Assembly: GCF_027587195.1 (NCBI RefSeq)
Contig: NZ_JAPDDP010000028.1
Span: 17,735 to 81,734 of the forward strand
Length of the DNA stretch: 64,000 nucleotides
Source: Solirubrobacter phytolaccae
GTDB taxonomy: Bacteria; Actinomycetota; Thermoleophilia; Solirubrobacterales; Solirubrobacteraceae
Reading direction: 5' to 3'
Shown here one piece after another: positions 43,307-53,330 of the stretch. A program made the translations under genes and the position numbers. Below the pieces are notes generated by a model. It was given only the letters and a program-made list of their open reading frames with translations. It did not search any database and was not told the origin of the DNA. Each line of letters starts with the position of its first letter. Within the stretch, counting starts at the first letter, position 1.

Positions 43307-44098
43307 ATGGACCTCCAGCTGCAGGATCAGGTATGCGTCGTCACCGGCGCGAGCAAGGGGATCGGACGCGCGGTCGTGGACACGCTCGCCGCCGAGGGCG
43401 CCCGCGTGGTCGCGGGCGCCCGGAGCGTCGGCACGCTCGAAGGGCTCGACCGCGTGACGCCGTTCGCCGTCGACCTGTCGACGCCGGACGGGCCGGGCGA
43501 CCTGATCGCGCATGCGGTCGCGACGCACGGTCGCGTGGACGTGCTCGTCAACAACGTCGGCGCCGCGCACATCCGGCTCGGCGGCTTCCTCTCGCTCACG
43601 GACGAGGAGTTCGCGGCGTCGATGGAGCTGAACTTCTACGCCGCGCTGCGCGCGACCCGCGCCGCCGTGGCCGACATGCTCGGCCGCGAGGCGCCGGGCG
43701 CGATCGTCAACGTCGGGTCGGTCAACGCGTTCTTCCAGCCCGACGGCGGCGTGATCGACTACGGCGCGGCCAAGGCGGCACTGCAGAACGTCGCCAAGGC
43801 GCTCTCGCAGGAGCTCGCGCCCAAGGGCATCCGCATCAACAGCGTTTCCCCCGGTCCGGTCGCCACGGACCTGTGGCTGGGTGAGCACGGCGTCGCGGCG
43901 ACGATCGCCGCCGCCAGTGGCGGCAAGCCCGAGGACGTCCACGCGCAGATGATCGCCGGCGGGATGCCGACCGGCCGCTTCTCGACGCCCGAGGAGGTCG
44001 CGACGCTGGTCGCCCTCCTGGCCTCGCCGCGCACGGCCAACGTGACCGGCTCGGACTACCTGATCGACGGCGGCCTGGTCAAGACCGTCACGCCTTGA
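43307..44098 (+). CDS. Short-chain dehydrogenase/reductase
   Basis: A 263-residue classical SDR with cofactor site TGASKGIGRA, NNVG motif VLVNNVGAAH, catalytic Ser in NVGSVNAF and Tyr-Lys in YGAAKAAL. The C-terminal NVTGSDYLIDGG matches the FabG-like subgroup. No basic residue follows the first glycine motif strongly enough to decide NAD against NADP. It converges on the methyltransferase-TPR gene with an 11-base overlap. The substrate is unknown. Confidence 0.9.
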   Translation: MDLQLQDQVCVVTGASKGIGRAVVDTLAAEGARVVAGARSVGTLEGLDRVTPFAVDLSTPDGPGDLIAHAVATHGRVDVLVNNVGAAHIRLGGFLSLTDEEFAASMELNFYAALRATRAAVADMLGREAPGAIVNVGSVNAFFQPDGGVIDYGAAKAALQNVAKALSQELAPKGIRINSVSPGPVATDLWLGEHGVAATIAAASGGKPEDVHAQMIAGGMPTGRFSTPEEVATLVALLASPRTANVTGSDYLIDGGLVKTVTP

Positions 44099-45479
44099 GC
44101 TGGGCCTGGCAGAGCTCGAGGTTGCGCACCGTGGCGGGGTCGGGTCCGTGCTGCTCGAGCGAGCGCTCGAAGTACGCGACCGCGCCCTCGTAGTCCTCGA
44201 GCTCGGCCAGCAGCAGGGCGATCGTGAACGGCAGGTCCTCCTCGCCCGCGAGCGGGAAGTGGCGGGCGTAGATCTCGTGCAGCGCTTCGCGCAGGTCCTC
44301 CTGCGCGGACGGGTCGGCCTCCGCGGCCTGCTCGCGCAGCGTGCCCGCCACACCCAGCAGCGCGAACGCGTCCCAGCCGCTCAGGCGCAGCAGCGCGACG
44401 AGCTCCGCGACCCCGAGCTTCTCCGCGGCGCGCTCGACGCCCTCGGTCAGGAAGGAGTGGTCCTGCGGGCTGAAGCGATCGATCCCGTCCGCGTAGGCCA
44501 GCCGCGTCTCGGCGAACCCGCCCGGCGGGTCCCCGAAGGCCAGCGCGGCGACGTCGACCGCCACGTGCCGGTCGCCGCCGGTCAGCGCCTCGCCGCCGTG
44601 CCGGCGCGCGTACCAGCCGAGCGCGTGCGTGTTGACCATGACCGAGAAGCTGCCGCCGTGGCGGTCGAGCTCGGGCGGGCCGCGGTGGGCCAGCGATGCC
44701 TCGGTGCTGTGCGCCTTGTCGCCCACGAGGACGAGCAGGCGGTCGCCCGACAGCGCACCTAGGCGGCGCAGGCACTCGATCCCGGCGCGCGGGACCGTGA
44801 TCACGGTGTCGCGAAAGGCGTCCTTGTAGTGCTCGAGCAGCGCGTCTAGATCCGGGTCGCCGTAGGGCGTGGCGGCGCGGCGCGACCAGGTCAGGTCCAT
44901 CGACGGCACGTCGTCGCCCGCCACGGCCAGGAGCAGCTCCTCCAGCTCGCCGTCGCCGACCGCGAACGCGTCGAACGGAACGCTGTCGAACACGTAGTTC
45001 GCGATCACCACGAGCGGGTTCGCGAGCCGGTCGAGCTCGACGCCGCGCCGGCGGAGCGCGAGCGTGGCGTCCGCCGACACGTCGAAGCGCGCGAAGTCCA
45101 GCCGTTCGTCATCGAGCGCCGGGTTGGCGGCCCACTCGTCGAGCGTGCCGTCGCCGAGGTCGGTCATCACGTACACGATCGGGGGCAGCGCGAGCGGCAG
45201 CGCGTCCGTCCACGCCGCGAGCTCGCGCACGAACCCGTGCGCGAACCGCCCCGCCCCGGCGCCGAGCTCGACCACGTACAGCGGCTCGGTCAGGTCCAAC
45301 GCCCCGCGCGCGCAGTCGCGCAGGAACCCGACGACCACCCGCGCGTAGGCCGCCGCGACGAACGGGTTGTCGACGGCCTGGTGTGGCACGTCCGCGAACG
45401 CCTCGCTGGTCACGCCGTCGTAGAAGGCGCGCTGCAGGTCCCAGACCCGCGCTTCGGACACCGGCTTGGGCTCGCTCAC
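44088..45479 (-). CDS. MidA-like SAM-dependent methyltransferase with C-terminal TPR region
   Basis: A 463-residue protein. The N-terminal half has a SAM-binding motif LYVVELGAGAGRFAHGFV and later VIANYVFDSVPFDAF, LLVLVGDKAHS, resembling MidA/DUF185-type methyltransferases that modify proteins. Residues about 350-463 are helical repeats (DLPFTIALLLAELEDYEGAVAYFERSL, DPATVRNLELCQAQL), consistent with TPR units for protein contact. It is divergent, with 25 bases between, from a protein at 45505 that also has TPR-like helices. The target protein is unknown. Confidence 0.75.
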   Translation of the reverse strand: MSEPKPVSEARVWDLQRAFYDGVTSEAFADVPHQAVDNPFVAAAYARVVVGFLRDCARGALDLTEPLYVVELGAGAGRFAHGFVRELAAWTDALPLALPPIVYVMTDLGDGTLDEWAANPALDDERLDFARFDVSADATLALRRRGVELDRLANPLVVIANYVFDSVPFDAFAVGDGELEELLLAVAGDDVPSMDLTWSRRAATPYGDPDLDALLEHYKDAFRDTVITVPRAGIECLRRLGALSGDRLLVLVGDKAHSTEASLAHRGPPELDRHGGSFSVMVNTHALGWYARRHGGEALTGGDRHVAVDVAALAFGDPPGGFAETRLAYADGIDRFSPQDHSFLTEGVERAAEKLGVAELVALLRLSGWDAFALLGVAGTLREQAAEADPSAQEDLREALHEIYARHFPLAGEEDLPFTIALLLAELEDYEGAVAYFERSLEQHGPDPATVRNLELCQAQLKA

Positions 45480-45504
45480 GCCCGCAGCCTAACCTTCGTC
45501 CCCG

Positions 45505-46500
45505 ATGGCCTGGCGGCTCGCTTCACGGACATTGGCCGAGGGCGTCGAGCGCCGGCGCGCTCGCGTGGCCGAGAACCCGTCATGGACCGGCTACGAGCTG
45601 CTCGCGCGCGGGCTGCGGTGGATCGACGAGGTCGACGAGTCGCAGCGGCTCTTCCACGCCGCGGCCGTCGACCTGATCGAGCGGATGGAGCGACTCGGCC
45701 GCGGCGACGGCGCGATGTGGGCACGCGCCACCGGGTTCTTCCGGATGGCCGGCGAGCCCGAGTCGGCGCGCGAGTGGGCGCGACGGGCGATCGACGGCCT
45801 CGACGCCCCGACCGCCGTCGACACGCTGTTCGCCGGCGGGGACGTCGACGCGGCCCTGGCGCTCGCTCAGCGCGAGGGCATCCGGACACTCGCGGTCGAG
45901 CTCGTGGAGGCGGCGCGCGACGGCGACCTCGCGCGGCTGGACGCGGTGGCCGCCAAGCCCGTGCGCGAGATCGTCGGCGGCCGCTTCGCCCCGTTCGAGG
46001 CCGGCGGCGTGTACCCGCTCGACTCGTGGGACTGGCTCGAGCTCGCCCACCTCGCCCGGGCGCGCCTCGCCGGCGAGCCCGCGCCGACGCACACCGAGAT
46101 GCTGAGCCGCAGCGGGCTGCTCGGGCCTGAGCGGCGGCGGCCGCGCGCCGTGCGCCACCGGCCCGGCGGCACCGACCGGATCACCGTGCCCGGCCGGGAC
46201 GGTGCGCCGCTCGAAGCCCTCGTCGACCGCGAGTCGCCCGACTACGTGGAGCTCCGGCTGGACCCCCGTCCGGACAGCTATCTCGCGCTCGGCTTCGACT
46301 GGACCGACGGCGACGGCTACACCGGCAGCCTGTTCGTCGAGCCGCGGTCGAGCCCCCAGGACGTGCTCCCGTTCCAGGGCAAGGACTTGCGCGAGGTGAT
46401 CGACGCGGCGGTCGATTGGCTGGAGAGCATCGACGAGCCCTGGGCCGCGCGGACGCTTCGCACAGTCGCGGGGCAGATAGAAACGCGCGGCTCTGGGTAG
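45505..46500 (+). CDS. Helical-repeat protein of unknown function
   Basis: A 331-residue soluble protein. Residues about 20-175 are alpha-helical with TPR-like alternation ([45 protein letters not shown]). Residues about 215-320 form a separate domain with alternating hydrophobic strands ([24 protein letters not shown]). The C-terminal helix [17 protein letters not shown] ends before a short tail. No signal peptide and no recognised family. It is divergent from the MidA-like TPR gene, and a shared promoter region of only 25 bases suggests they are functionally tied. Confidence 0.65.
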   Translation: MAWRLASRTLAEGVERRRARVAENPSWTGYELLARGLRWIDEVDESQRLFHAAAVDLIERMERLGRGDGAMWARATGFFRMAGEPESAREWARRAIDGLDAPTAVDTLFAGGDVDAALALAQREGIRTLAVELVEAARDGDLARLDAVAAKPVREIVGGRFAPFEAGGVYPLDSWDWLELAHLARARLAGEPAPTHTEMLSRSGLLGPERRRPRAVRHRPGGTDRITVPGRDGAPLEALVDRESPDYVELRLDPRPDSYLALGFDWTDGDGYTGSLFVEPRSSPQDVLPFQGKDLREVIDAAVDWLESIDEPWAARTLRTVAGQIETRGSG

Positions 46501-46561
46501 ATCGGCCGGGCCGCTCCCCGCGACGGGACGGCCTGATCCCGAAATTCCCCTCAGGAGCACC

Positions 46562-48673
46562 ATGTCCACTCTCACGGTCCCCGCCGGCAAGCTGCTTGCG
46601 GGCAAACCCTTCCCCCAGGGCGCGACCGCCGACGCGTCCGGCACCAACTTCTCGCTTTGGGCGCCGAACGCCGAGCGCGTCGAGCTGTGCCTGTTCGACG
46701 ACGACGGCAACGAGACGCGCGTCGACCTCGTCGAGCGCACCGCCCAGCAGTGGCACGGCTTCCTCGAGGGCATCCGCCCCGGGCAGCGCTACGGCTACCG
46801 CGTCCACGGCCCGTGGGACCCGGCCAACGGGCAGCGGTTCAACCCCGCCAAGCTGCTGCTGGACCCGTACGCGAAGGCGATCGAGGGCACCGTCGACTGG
46901 GACGGGCCGACGCTGCTGCCCTACCAGGCGGGCGAGGGCGACGACGCCGACCTGCTGCGCGAGGACACCGACAGCGCGCCCGCGCTGCCCAAGTGCGTCG
47001 TCGCCGACCAGCGCTACGACTGGGGCGACGACGTGTGGCCGCGCACGCCGTGGAGCGAGACCGTGATCTACGAGGCGCACGTGCGCGGGCTCACGATGAC
47101 CCACCCGGACGTGCCGGAGGAGCTGCGCGGCACCTACGCCGGCCTGGCGCACCCGGCCATCACGGACTACCTGAAGTCCGTCGGAGTGACCGCGGTCGAG
47201 CTGCTGCCCGTCCACCACTTCATCGACGAGAGCTTCCTCGCCGACCGGGGCCTCACGAACTACTGGGGCTACGCGTCGATCGGCTTCCTCGCGCCGCACG
47301 GCCCGTACAGCGCGGCCGGCTCGCGCGGGGAGCAGGTGGCCGAGTTCAAGGACATGGTCAAGGCGCTGCACGCCGCGGGGATCGAGGTGATCCTCGACGT
47401 CGTCTTCAACCACACCGCCGAGGGCAACCACCTCGGCCCGACGCTCTCGTTCAAGGGCATCGACTCGGCCGCGTACTACCGCACCGCCGAGGACCCGCGC
47501 TTCTTCCACGACTACACCGGCACGGGCAACAGCCTCGATCCGACCCACCCGCAGGTGCTGCGGCTGATCATGGACTCGCTGCGCTACTTCGCGCTCGACT
47601 GCCACGTGGACGGGTTCCGCTTCGACCTCGCCGCGGCGCTCGCACGCGGGCTGCACGAGGCCGACCGCCTGTCCGGCTTCCTGGACACGATCCACCAGGA
47701 CCCGATCCTCTCCCAGGTCAAGCTGATCGCCGAGCCGTGGGACGTCGGCCCGGGCGGCTACCAGGTCGGCAACTTCCCCGTGCTCTGGAGCGAGTGGAAC
47801 GGCGAGTACCGCGACGACATCCGCGACTTCTGGCGCGGGGAGCTGCCGCTCGCGACGTTCGCCGAGCGCTTCTCCGGCTCCGCCGACCTGTACGCCGACG
47901 ACGGCCGCCACCCGAGCGCGTCGATCAACTTCGTCACCGCCCACGACGGCTTCACGCTGCGCGACCTCGTCTCCTACAACGACAAGCACAACGAGGCCAA
48001 CCTCGAGGACAACCAGGACGGAGCGAATGACAACTCCTCCTGGAACTGCGGGGTCGAGGGCGAGACGGACGACGAGGCGGTGCTCGAGCTGCGCGCCCGC
48101 CAGCAGCGCAACCTGCTGGCCACGATGCTCCTCTCCCAGGGCGTGCCGATGCTGCTCGGCGGCGACGAGCTGGGTCGCACGCAGGGCGGCAACAACAACG
48201 GCTGGTGCCAGGACAACGAGATCTCCTGGTACGACTGGGACGGCGTCGACGAGGAGCTGCTCGCGTTCACGCAGCGCGTGATCGCGCTGCGCCAGGCCGA
48301 GCCCGTGTTCACGCGCCGGCGGTTCTTCAGCGGCGAGTCGCGCTCCGGCTCCGGGCTCGCGGACGTCGAGTGGCTGCGCCCCGACGGGCAGGCCATGGCC
48401 GACGGCGACTGGGGCAACGGGCACCACCGCTCGCTGGCGATCTTCCTCAACGGCCGCGAGGTCGACCCCGCCGAGGACGGCACGCCGCAGCGCTCGGACT
48501 CGTTCCTCGTGCTGGTCAACGCGCACCACGAGGGCGTCGAGTTCACGCTCGATCCCGAGCTCGGCGACGCGTGGCGCACCGAGCTGGCGACCGACGGCGA
48601 GGGCGGCGAGCTCGAAGGCGGCGCGTCGACCACGCTGACGGGACGGACGCTGCGAGTGCTGCGCCGCGTGTGA
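46562..48673 (+). CDS. glgX: Glycogen debranching enzyme GlgX
   Basis: A 703-residue GH13 isoamylase-type enzyme. The N-terminal CBM48 domain ([32 protein letters not shown]) is followed by the catalytic barrel with [26 protein letters not shown] (nucleophile Asp), [13 protein letters not shown] (acid/base Glu) and [33 protein letters not shown] and [14 protein letters not shown] are diagnostic for GlgX/TreX. It hydrolyses alpha-1,6 branches in glycogen limit dextrins. AGGAG sits six bases before ATG. No other glycogen gene is adjacent. Confidence 0.95.
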   Translation: MSTLTVPAGKLLAGKPFPQGATADASGTNFSLWAPNAERVELCLFDDDGNETRVDLVERTAQQWHGFLEGIRPGQRYGYRVHGPWDPANGQRFNPAKLLLDPYAKAIEGTVDWDGPTLLPYQAGEGDDADLLREDTDSAPALPKCVVADQRYDWGDDVWPRTPWSETVIYEAHVRGLTMTHPDVPEELRGTYAGLAHPAITDYLKSVGVTAVELLPVHHFIDESFLADRGLTNYWGYASIGFLAPHGPYSAAGSRGEQVAEFKDMVKALHAAGIEVILDVVFNHTAEGNHLGPTLSFKGIDSAAYYRTAEDPRFFHDYTGTGNSLDPTHPQVLRLIMDSLRYFALDCHVDGFRFDLAAALARGLHEADRLSGFLDTIHQDPILSQVKLIAEPWDVGPGGYQVGNFPVLWSEWNGEYRDDIRDFWRGELPLATFAERFSGSADLYADDGRHPSASINFVTAHDGFTLRDLVSYNDKHNEANLEDNQDGANDNSSWNCGVEGETDDEAVLELRARQQRNLLATMLLSQGVPMLLGGDELGRTQGGNNNGWCQDNEISWYDWDGVDEELLAFTQRVIALRQAEPVFTRRRFFSGESRSGSGLADVEWLRPDGQAMADGDWGNGHHRSLAIFLNGREVDPAEDGTPQRSDSFLVLVNAHHEGVEFTLDPELGDAWRTELATDGEGGELEGGASTTLTGRTLRVLRRV

Positions 48674-48704
48674 GCGAAGACCGGAGCGCGCGCGTATCCG
48701 GGGC

Positions 48705-49682
48705 ATGGACGTACTGAAGGGCAAGCGGATCCTCATCACGGGCGCGAGCAGCGGCGTCGGGCTCGCGACCGTGGAGCGGATGGCGGACGAGGGCGCCGCG
48801 ATGGTCCTGATCGCGCGCGGCGCCCAGGCGCTGGAGGAGGCGGCCGCGCTGGCCCGGGAGCGCGGTGCGGTCGCGCACGCGATCCCCACCGACGTGACCG
48901 ACCGCGCGGCCGTGAATGACGCGGTCGCGCGTGCGGACGAGCTGCTCGGCGGGATCGACGTCCTCGTCTCCAACGCGGGCGCCGTCGCCTTCGGCCACTT
49001 CCTCGAGGTCGAGCCCGACGACTTCGACCGCACGGTCGCGGTCTCGTTCACCGGCGCGGCCAACGTCATCCGCGCCACGCTCCCGATCATGCGGGATCGT
49101 GGGGGCACGATCGTGGTCGTGTCGTCGATGATGGCGCAGCTGCCGCTGCCCGCGTTTTCGGCCTACACGGCGGCCAAGCACGCGCTGCGCGGGCTGATCA
49201 ACACGCTCATCGTCGAGGAGCGCGAGCAGCGGACCGGCGTGCGCTTCGCGATGGTCAGCCCCGGCCCGCTCGACACGCCGATCTACGGCCGCGCCACGAG
49301 CGCCACCGGCCACCAGCCGGCCAAGCTCTTCGACGCCTACCACCCGGACGAGATCGCCAAGGCCGTCGTGAAGGCGATCGGGCGGCCGCGCCACGAGCAC
49401 GTGGTCGGCGGCGAGTCCAAGCTCATGACCGGGCTCTACAAGGTCGCGCGGCCACTGGGCGAGATCCCGCTCGTGCTCGTGGATCGCTGGTACCGGATCG
49501 GCGGCGAGCCGGCGGTCTCTCCGGGCGCGCTGTGGAGCGAGAACGACCATGCCCGGCTCGGCGACGGCCATCCCGGCCGGCGCAGTGGTGACGTGGTGGC
49601 GCTCACGCGCAACCTGCTCACCGCCGCGAACCGGGCGCGGAAGCTCGGCACGCAGCTCCTGCGCCCGGTCCCCGAGCGCTAA
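48705..49682 (+). CDS. Short-chain dehydrogenase with C-terminal extension
   Basis: A 325-residue [18 protein letters not shown] cofactor site, [17 protein letters not shown], catalytic Ser-Tyr-Lys in VVSSMMAQ and [11 protein letters not shown], and the [13 protein letters not shown] segment. Residues about 215-325 exceed the SDR fold and include [24 protein letters not shown] and a positively charged tail, a layout found in the DltE/dehydrogenase-reductase SDR7B-like group. The gene ends four bases into the end of the convergent ABC permease gene. Confidence 0.88.
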   Translation: MDVLKGKRILITGASSGVGLATVERMADEGAAMVLIARGAQALEEAAALARERGAVAHAIPTDVTDRAAVNDAVARADELLGGIDVLVSNAGAVAFGHFLEVEPDDFDRTVAVSFTGAANVIRATLPIMRDRGGTIVVVSSMMAQLPLPAFSAYTAAKHALRGLINTLIVEEREQRTGVRFAMVSPGPLDTPIYGRATSATGHQPAKLFDAYHPDEIAKAVVKAIGRPRHEHVVGGESKLMTGLYKVARPLGEIPLVLVDRWYRIGGEPAVSPGALWSENDHARLGDGHPGRRSGDVVALTRNLLTAANRARKLGTQLLRPVPER

Positions 49683-50389
49683 CGGCGCGGCTCCCAGCGG
49701 AACCGGCGCTTGGTCACCTCCCAGCCGATCGCCGTCCAGACGATCAGGCCCGCGATCGACGGCAGGAGCGCGCCGCCGGACGCCCAGCCCTGACGGACGA
49801 GGTCGGCGAGCGCGCCGCCCGGCGTCAGGTGCATGAGCCACGTGACGGCGTCCGGCGCGACGGACAGGACCCAGGCGGCGCTCGCGAGCGCGGCCAGGAA
49901 CACCGGCGCGACCGTGATCTGGGCGAGCTCGGCGCTCGCCGTGAAGGCCGCGGTGGCGAGCGCGAGCGAGGCCGCCATCACGCTTCCGAAGAGGTAGGCC
50001 GGGACGAGCGCGAGCGGGCGATCCGGCAGCGGGGCGCCGAGCGCCACGGCGCAGGCCAGCAGCACGAGCATCTGGACCGCGGCCAGGACTACCAGCGGCG
50101 CCAGCAGCCCGGCGAGGATCTGCGGATCGCTCAGCTCGCCGCTGCGCAGCCGCTTGAGCACCAGCTGGCGGCGGCGCGCGGCGATCGACGTCGTCGCGGT
50201 GGCGTAGACGCAGAACAGCAGCACGAACACGAACTGCATCGCGACGACCTCGCCCCAGCTGCCCTCCTCGCCGTCGGCGGCGATCAGGGCGCCGAGGCCG
50301 AGCGGGAGCAGGAGCGCGGTCGCGCACACGAGCTTGTTGCGGGTGAGGATGCGCGTCTCGGAGAGCGCGAGTGCCGCGACGCGGGTCAT
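49679..50389 (-). CDS. ABC-2 type transporter permease
   Basis: A 236-residue membrane protein starting at ATG 50389, whose first bases overlap the stop of the ATPase gene (ATGA). It has about six hydrophobic helices (LVCATALLLPLGLGALIA, FVFVLLFCVYATATTSI, LAPLVVLAAVQMLVLLACAVALG in pieces) and the cytosolic SIAARRRQLVLKRLRSG segment typical of DrrB/ABC-2 permeases. With the ATPase it forms an exporter; substrates of this class include antibiotics, lipids and polysaccharides. Confidence 0.88.
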   Translation of the reverse strand: MTRVAALALSETRILTRNKLVCATALLLPLGLGALIAADGEEGSWGEVVAMQFVFVLLFCVYATATTSIAARRRQLVLKRLRSGELSDPQILAGLLAPLVVLAAVQMLVLLACAVALGAPLPDRPLALVPAYLFGSVMAASLALATAAFTASAELAQITVAPVFLAALASAAWVLSVAPDAVTWLMHLTPGGALADLVRQGWASGGALLPSIAGLIVWTAIGWEVTKRRFRWEPRR

Positions 50390-51267
50390 GCGACCACTTC
50401 CATGAAGGCGTCTTCGAGCGAGCCGCCGCGCGCGTGCAGGCGGTCGAGCGTGAGGGCGTGGCTGTCCGCCCAGGCGAGCAGCCGGGCGAGGTCGGGCTGC
50501 AGGTGCGGGGTCTCGAGGATCAGCTCGCCGACGCGGCTGTCGACGCGCAGCGCGGCGAGCTCGGGCGGCAGCGGCACGGTGGGCGTGCGGAAGGCGATCC
50601 GGGCGGGCAGCTGGGCGGAGACCTGGCCGAGCGTGCCGGCGACGGCGATCTTGCCGTCGCGGAGGATCGCGACCTGGTTCGCGAGCGCCTCGGCCTCCTC
50701 CAGGTAGTGCGTGGTGAGCAGGATCGTCGTGCCCGCGTCCACGAGCTCGGCGATCACCCGCCAGGTGCGGCGGCGCGACTCGGGGTCGAGCCCGGTGGTC
50801 GGCTCGTCGAGTAGCAGCAGCTCGGGGTCGCCGTGGATCGCGAGGGCGACCTCCAGCCGCCGCTTCTCGCCGCCGGAGAGCTGCTCGACGGCGACGTCGG
50901 CGCGGTGTTGCAGATCGAGGCGCTCGAGGTCGCTGGTCACGTCGCCCTTGCGGGTGCCGAGGCGCGCCCACAGGTCGGCGGTCTCGCGCACGGTCAGCTC
51001 GCCCGCGAAGCCGCCGTCCTGGAGCATCACCCCGGTGCGGCGGCGGACGGTGCGGCGCTCGCCGCGCGGGTCGTGGCCGAACAAGCGCACGCTGCCGCTC
51101 TGTGGCGCCTGGTGGCCTTCGAGCGTCTCGAGGGTGGTCGTCTTGCCGGCGCCGTTGGCGCCGAGCAGCGCGAAGACCTCCCCGCGCTCGACGGTGAAGT
51201 CGATGCCGTCGACGGCGAGGTGGTCGCCGTACGCGCATCGCAGGTCGGTCACTTCGATCACTGCCAT
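50386..51267 (-). CDS. ABC transporter ATP-binding protein (DrrA/CcmA-type)
   Basis: A 293-residue ATPase: Walker A GANGAGKTTTLE, Q-loop GVMLQDGGF, signature LSGGEKRRLEVALA, Walker B LLLLDEPTTGLDPESRR, and switch His in TTHYLEEAEAL. The C-terminal 80 residues are the extra domain seen in multidrug exporter ATPases. It is coupled to its permease and divergent from a histidine kinase/response regulator pair, a common arrangement in which the two-component system controls the exporter. Confidence 0.93.
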   Translation of the reverse strand: MAVIEVTDLRCAYGDHLAVDGIDFTVERGEVFALLGANGAGKTTTLETLEGHQAPQSGSVRLFGHDPRGERRTVRRRTGVMLQDGGFAGELTVRETADLWARLGTRKGDVTSDLERLDLQHRADVAVEQLSGGEKRRLEVALAIHGDPELLLLDEPTTGLDPESRRRTWRVIAELVDAGTTILLTTHYLEEAEALANQVAILRDGKIAVAGTLGQVSAQLPARIAFRTPTVPLPPELAALRVDSRVGELILETPHLQPDLARLLAWADSHALTLDRLHARGGSLEDAFMEVVA

Positions 51268-51380
51268 GCCTTGCAGCCTGCCTGCGCGGACGCCGTCGCG
51301 TTAGTGCCCGGTTGTCACCAGATTCCGTGCGCGTGTCATGACGTCTGCCGTGTTCGTCACGCACGCGGTACGTTCGCCGT

Positions 51381-52529
51381 GTGGACCGGACCGACGTGAG
51401 CCTGGAATGGATGCGGCGCGTGACCCAGTGGACGCTGGCGAGCGTCGCCGGGCTCGTCGTGCTGATCCCGGCGGGCGACCTGTTCTCGCGCGACGACCTC
51501 TCCCCCCTGGCGATCGGGCTTGCGTTGGTGGGGCTCGCGTTCGTCGGCTACGTCCAGACCCGGCTGCTGCTCGCCGGCATGGCGGGCCTGGACGAGGCGC
51601 CGCGGTCGCGGCCGGTGATCGGCGCGGCGGCGGTCGTCGCGCTCGCGCTCTGGGGCCTGCTCGTCCCGGACGAGGAGCCGCATTGGATGTGGGTGCTGCC
51701 GTTCGCCGGCGTGCTGTCCGGGGCGGCGTTCGGGGCGGGGCCGCGCAGTCGCTGGGTGATCGTCGGCGGCGGGATCGCCGTGGCGGTCGCCGTCGGCTGG
51801 CTGGCCACCGGTGACTTCGCGCGGGTCGGCGGCGCGGCCTGGCTGCTCGCCTCGTTCGTGCTCCTGTGCCTGGCCCAGGTGTGGATCTGGGACGTGACGC
51901 TGCGGCTGGACGAGGCGCGCGTGGCGGCCGGTGAGGTCGCGGTGCTGCGCGAGCGGCTGCGCTTCGCGGGCGACCTGCACGACATCCAGGGGCACCAGCT
52001 GCAGGCGATCGCGCTCAAGGCCCAGCTCGCGTCGCGGCTGATCGGCCACGACGACGAAGCCGCGCGCGGCCACGCCGACGACGCGCACGCACTCGCCCTG
52101 CAGGCGTTGTCGGAGACCCGCGAGCTGGTGCAGGGCTACCGGCGCGTCGGGCTCGCGACCGAGCTGGCCAACGCCGTCGGCATCCTCAAGGCCGCGGGCG
52201 TCGACGCCGAGGTCGAGGGCGCGCCGGAGTCCGTCCCGGTCGCGCTGCAGCCGCTGTTCGGCTCGCTCGTGCGCGAGGGCGCGACCAACCTGCTGCGCCA
52301 CACGAAGGCCGCGCGCTGCGAGATCGCGGTCGAGCGCGACGGCGACGACGTCGTCGTGCGCGTGATCGACGACGGCGTGGCGCGCGTGGTCGTCCCGTCC
52401 GGCGACGGCACCGGCGTCGCCGGCCTGCAGGAGCGCTTCGCGGCGGTGGGCGGCCGCGTGGACGCGGAGCCGCTGGCGCCGCGCGGCTTCGAGCTGGTCG
52501 GCCGCGCACCGCACAAGGCCACGACATGA
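51381..52529 (+). CDS. NarL/DesK-type sensor histidine kinase
   Basis: A 382-residue kinase starting at GTG. Residues about 15-170 contain five or six transmembrane helices and no large extracellular loop, so it probably senses within the membrane. The HisKA_3 box is RFAGDLHDIQGHQLQAIALK with His200. The ATPase domain has REGATNLLRHTKAARCEI (N box), VIDDG and GDGTGVAGLQERFAAVGG (G box). The last six codons lie in a 36-base tandem duplication that runs past the stop. It pairs with the response regulator 130 bases downstream. Confidence 0.92.
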   Translation: MDRTDVSLEWMRRVTQWTLASVAGLVVLIPAGDLFSRDDLSPLAIGLALVGLAFVGYVQTRLLLAGMAGLDEAPRSRPVIGAAAVVALALWGLLVPDEEPHWMWVLPFAGVLSGAAFGAGPRSRWVIVGGGIAVAVAVGWLATGDFARVGGAAWLLASFVLLCLAQVWIWDVTLRLDEARVAAGEVAVLRERLRFAGDLHDIQGHQLQAIALKAQLASRLIGHDDEAARGHADDAHALALQALSETRELVQGYRRVGLATELANAVGILKAAGVDAEVEGAPESVPVALQPLFGSLVREGATNLLRHTKAARCEIAVERDGDDVVVRVIDDGVARVVVPSGDGTGVAGLQERFAAVGGRVDAEPLAPRGFELVGRAPHKATT

Positions 52530-52584
52530 CGCCGCGCCCGCGCGCCGCACAAGGCCGCGACATGACGCCGCGCCCGCGCACCGC
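52504..52584. repeat. 36-bp tandem duplication across the 3' end of the kinase gene
   Basis: Copy 1 (52504-52539) and copy 2 (52540-52575) differ at two positions; a third copy keeps its first nine bases (52576-52584) before diverging. Each full copy carries the end of the kinase frame with its own TGA, so the extra copies are untranslated in that frame. Further GC-rich degenerate copies may fill 52585-52650. Confidence 0.8.
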
Positions 52585-52659
52585 CCGTGACCTCGCCGCG
52601 CCGTGCCCGCGCGCCACCCACGACCTCGCCGCGGCCGGCCTCGCCGCGCGCCCCCACTC

Positions 52660-53262
52660 GTGATCCGGCTCCTGCTCGCCGACGACGAGGACCTCCTACG
52701 CGAGGCGCTCGCGACGCTGCTCGAGCTCGAGCCGGACTTCAAGGTGGTCGCCCAGGCCGGCGACGGGCGCGCCGCGGTCGAGCTCGCCAAGCAGCACGAG
52801 CCGGACCTGATCGTGCTCGACCTCGAGATGCCGGAGCTGGACGGCGTGTCGGCCACCGAGGCGATCCTCGCGACGCGCAGCGTGCCGGTCGTCCTGCTCA
52901 CCCGCCACGCGCGGCCCGGCGTGCTGCGCCGCGCGCTCACTGCCGGCGCGCGGGCGTTCGTCCCCAAGACCACACCGGCGGACCGGCTCGCCCGGATCCT
53001 GCGCGACGTCCACGCGGGCGGCCGCTACGTGGACTCCGAGATCGCCGCGACCGCGCTCACCGAAGGGGCCTGCCCGCTCAGCGACCGCGAGCTCGACCTG
53101 CTGCGTCACGTCCACGCGGGCCGCAGCGCGAGCGCGATCGCCGCCATCGCCCACCTCGCCCCGGGCACGGTGCGCAACTACCTCTCCTCGGCGATGGCCA
53201 AGCTCAACGCGCCGACCCGCGCCGAGGCGGCGCAGATCGCCTACGAGGAGGGCTGGATCTAG
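52660..53262 (+). CDS. NarL/FixJ-family response regulator
   Basis: A 200-residue regulator starting at GTG 52660, where the receiver domain begins (MIRLLLADDEDLLREAL). Phosphoacceptor Asp54 lies in IVLDLEMPELDG; Thr81 and Lys103 (FVPKTTPAD) complete the site. The C-terminal LuxR-type HTH is CPLSDRELDLLRHVHAG and TVRNYLSSAMAKLNAPTRAEA. With the upstream kinase it should control the divergent ABC exporter and possibly its own operon. Confidence 0.93.
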   Translation: MIRLLLADDEDLLREALATLLELEPDFKVVAQAGDGRAAVELAKQHEPDLIVLDLEMPELDGVSATEAILATRSVPVVLLTRHARPGVLRRALTAGARAFVPKTTPADRLARILRDVHAGGRYVDSEIAATALTEGACPLSDRELDLLRHVHAGRSASAIAAIAHLAPGTVRNYLSSAMAKLNAPTRAEAAQIAYEEGWI

Positions 53263-53330
53263 GCGCGCGTGTCACACATTGGCCCCGCTGTCCGGTCATG
53301 ACGGGTGCACATGCATCCAGGGAGGTTCTC

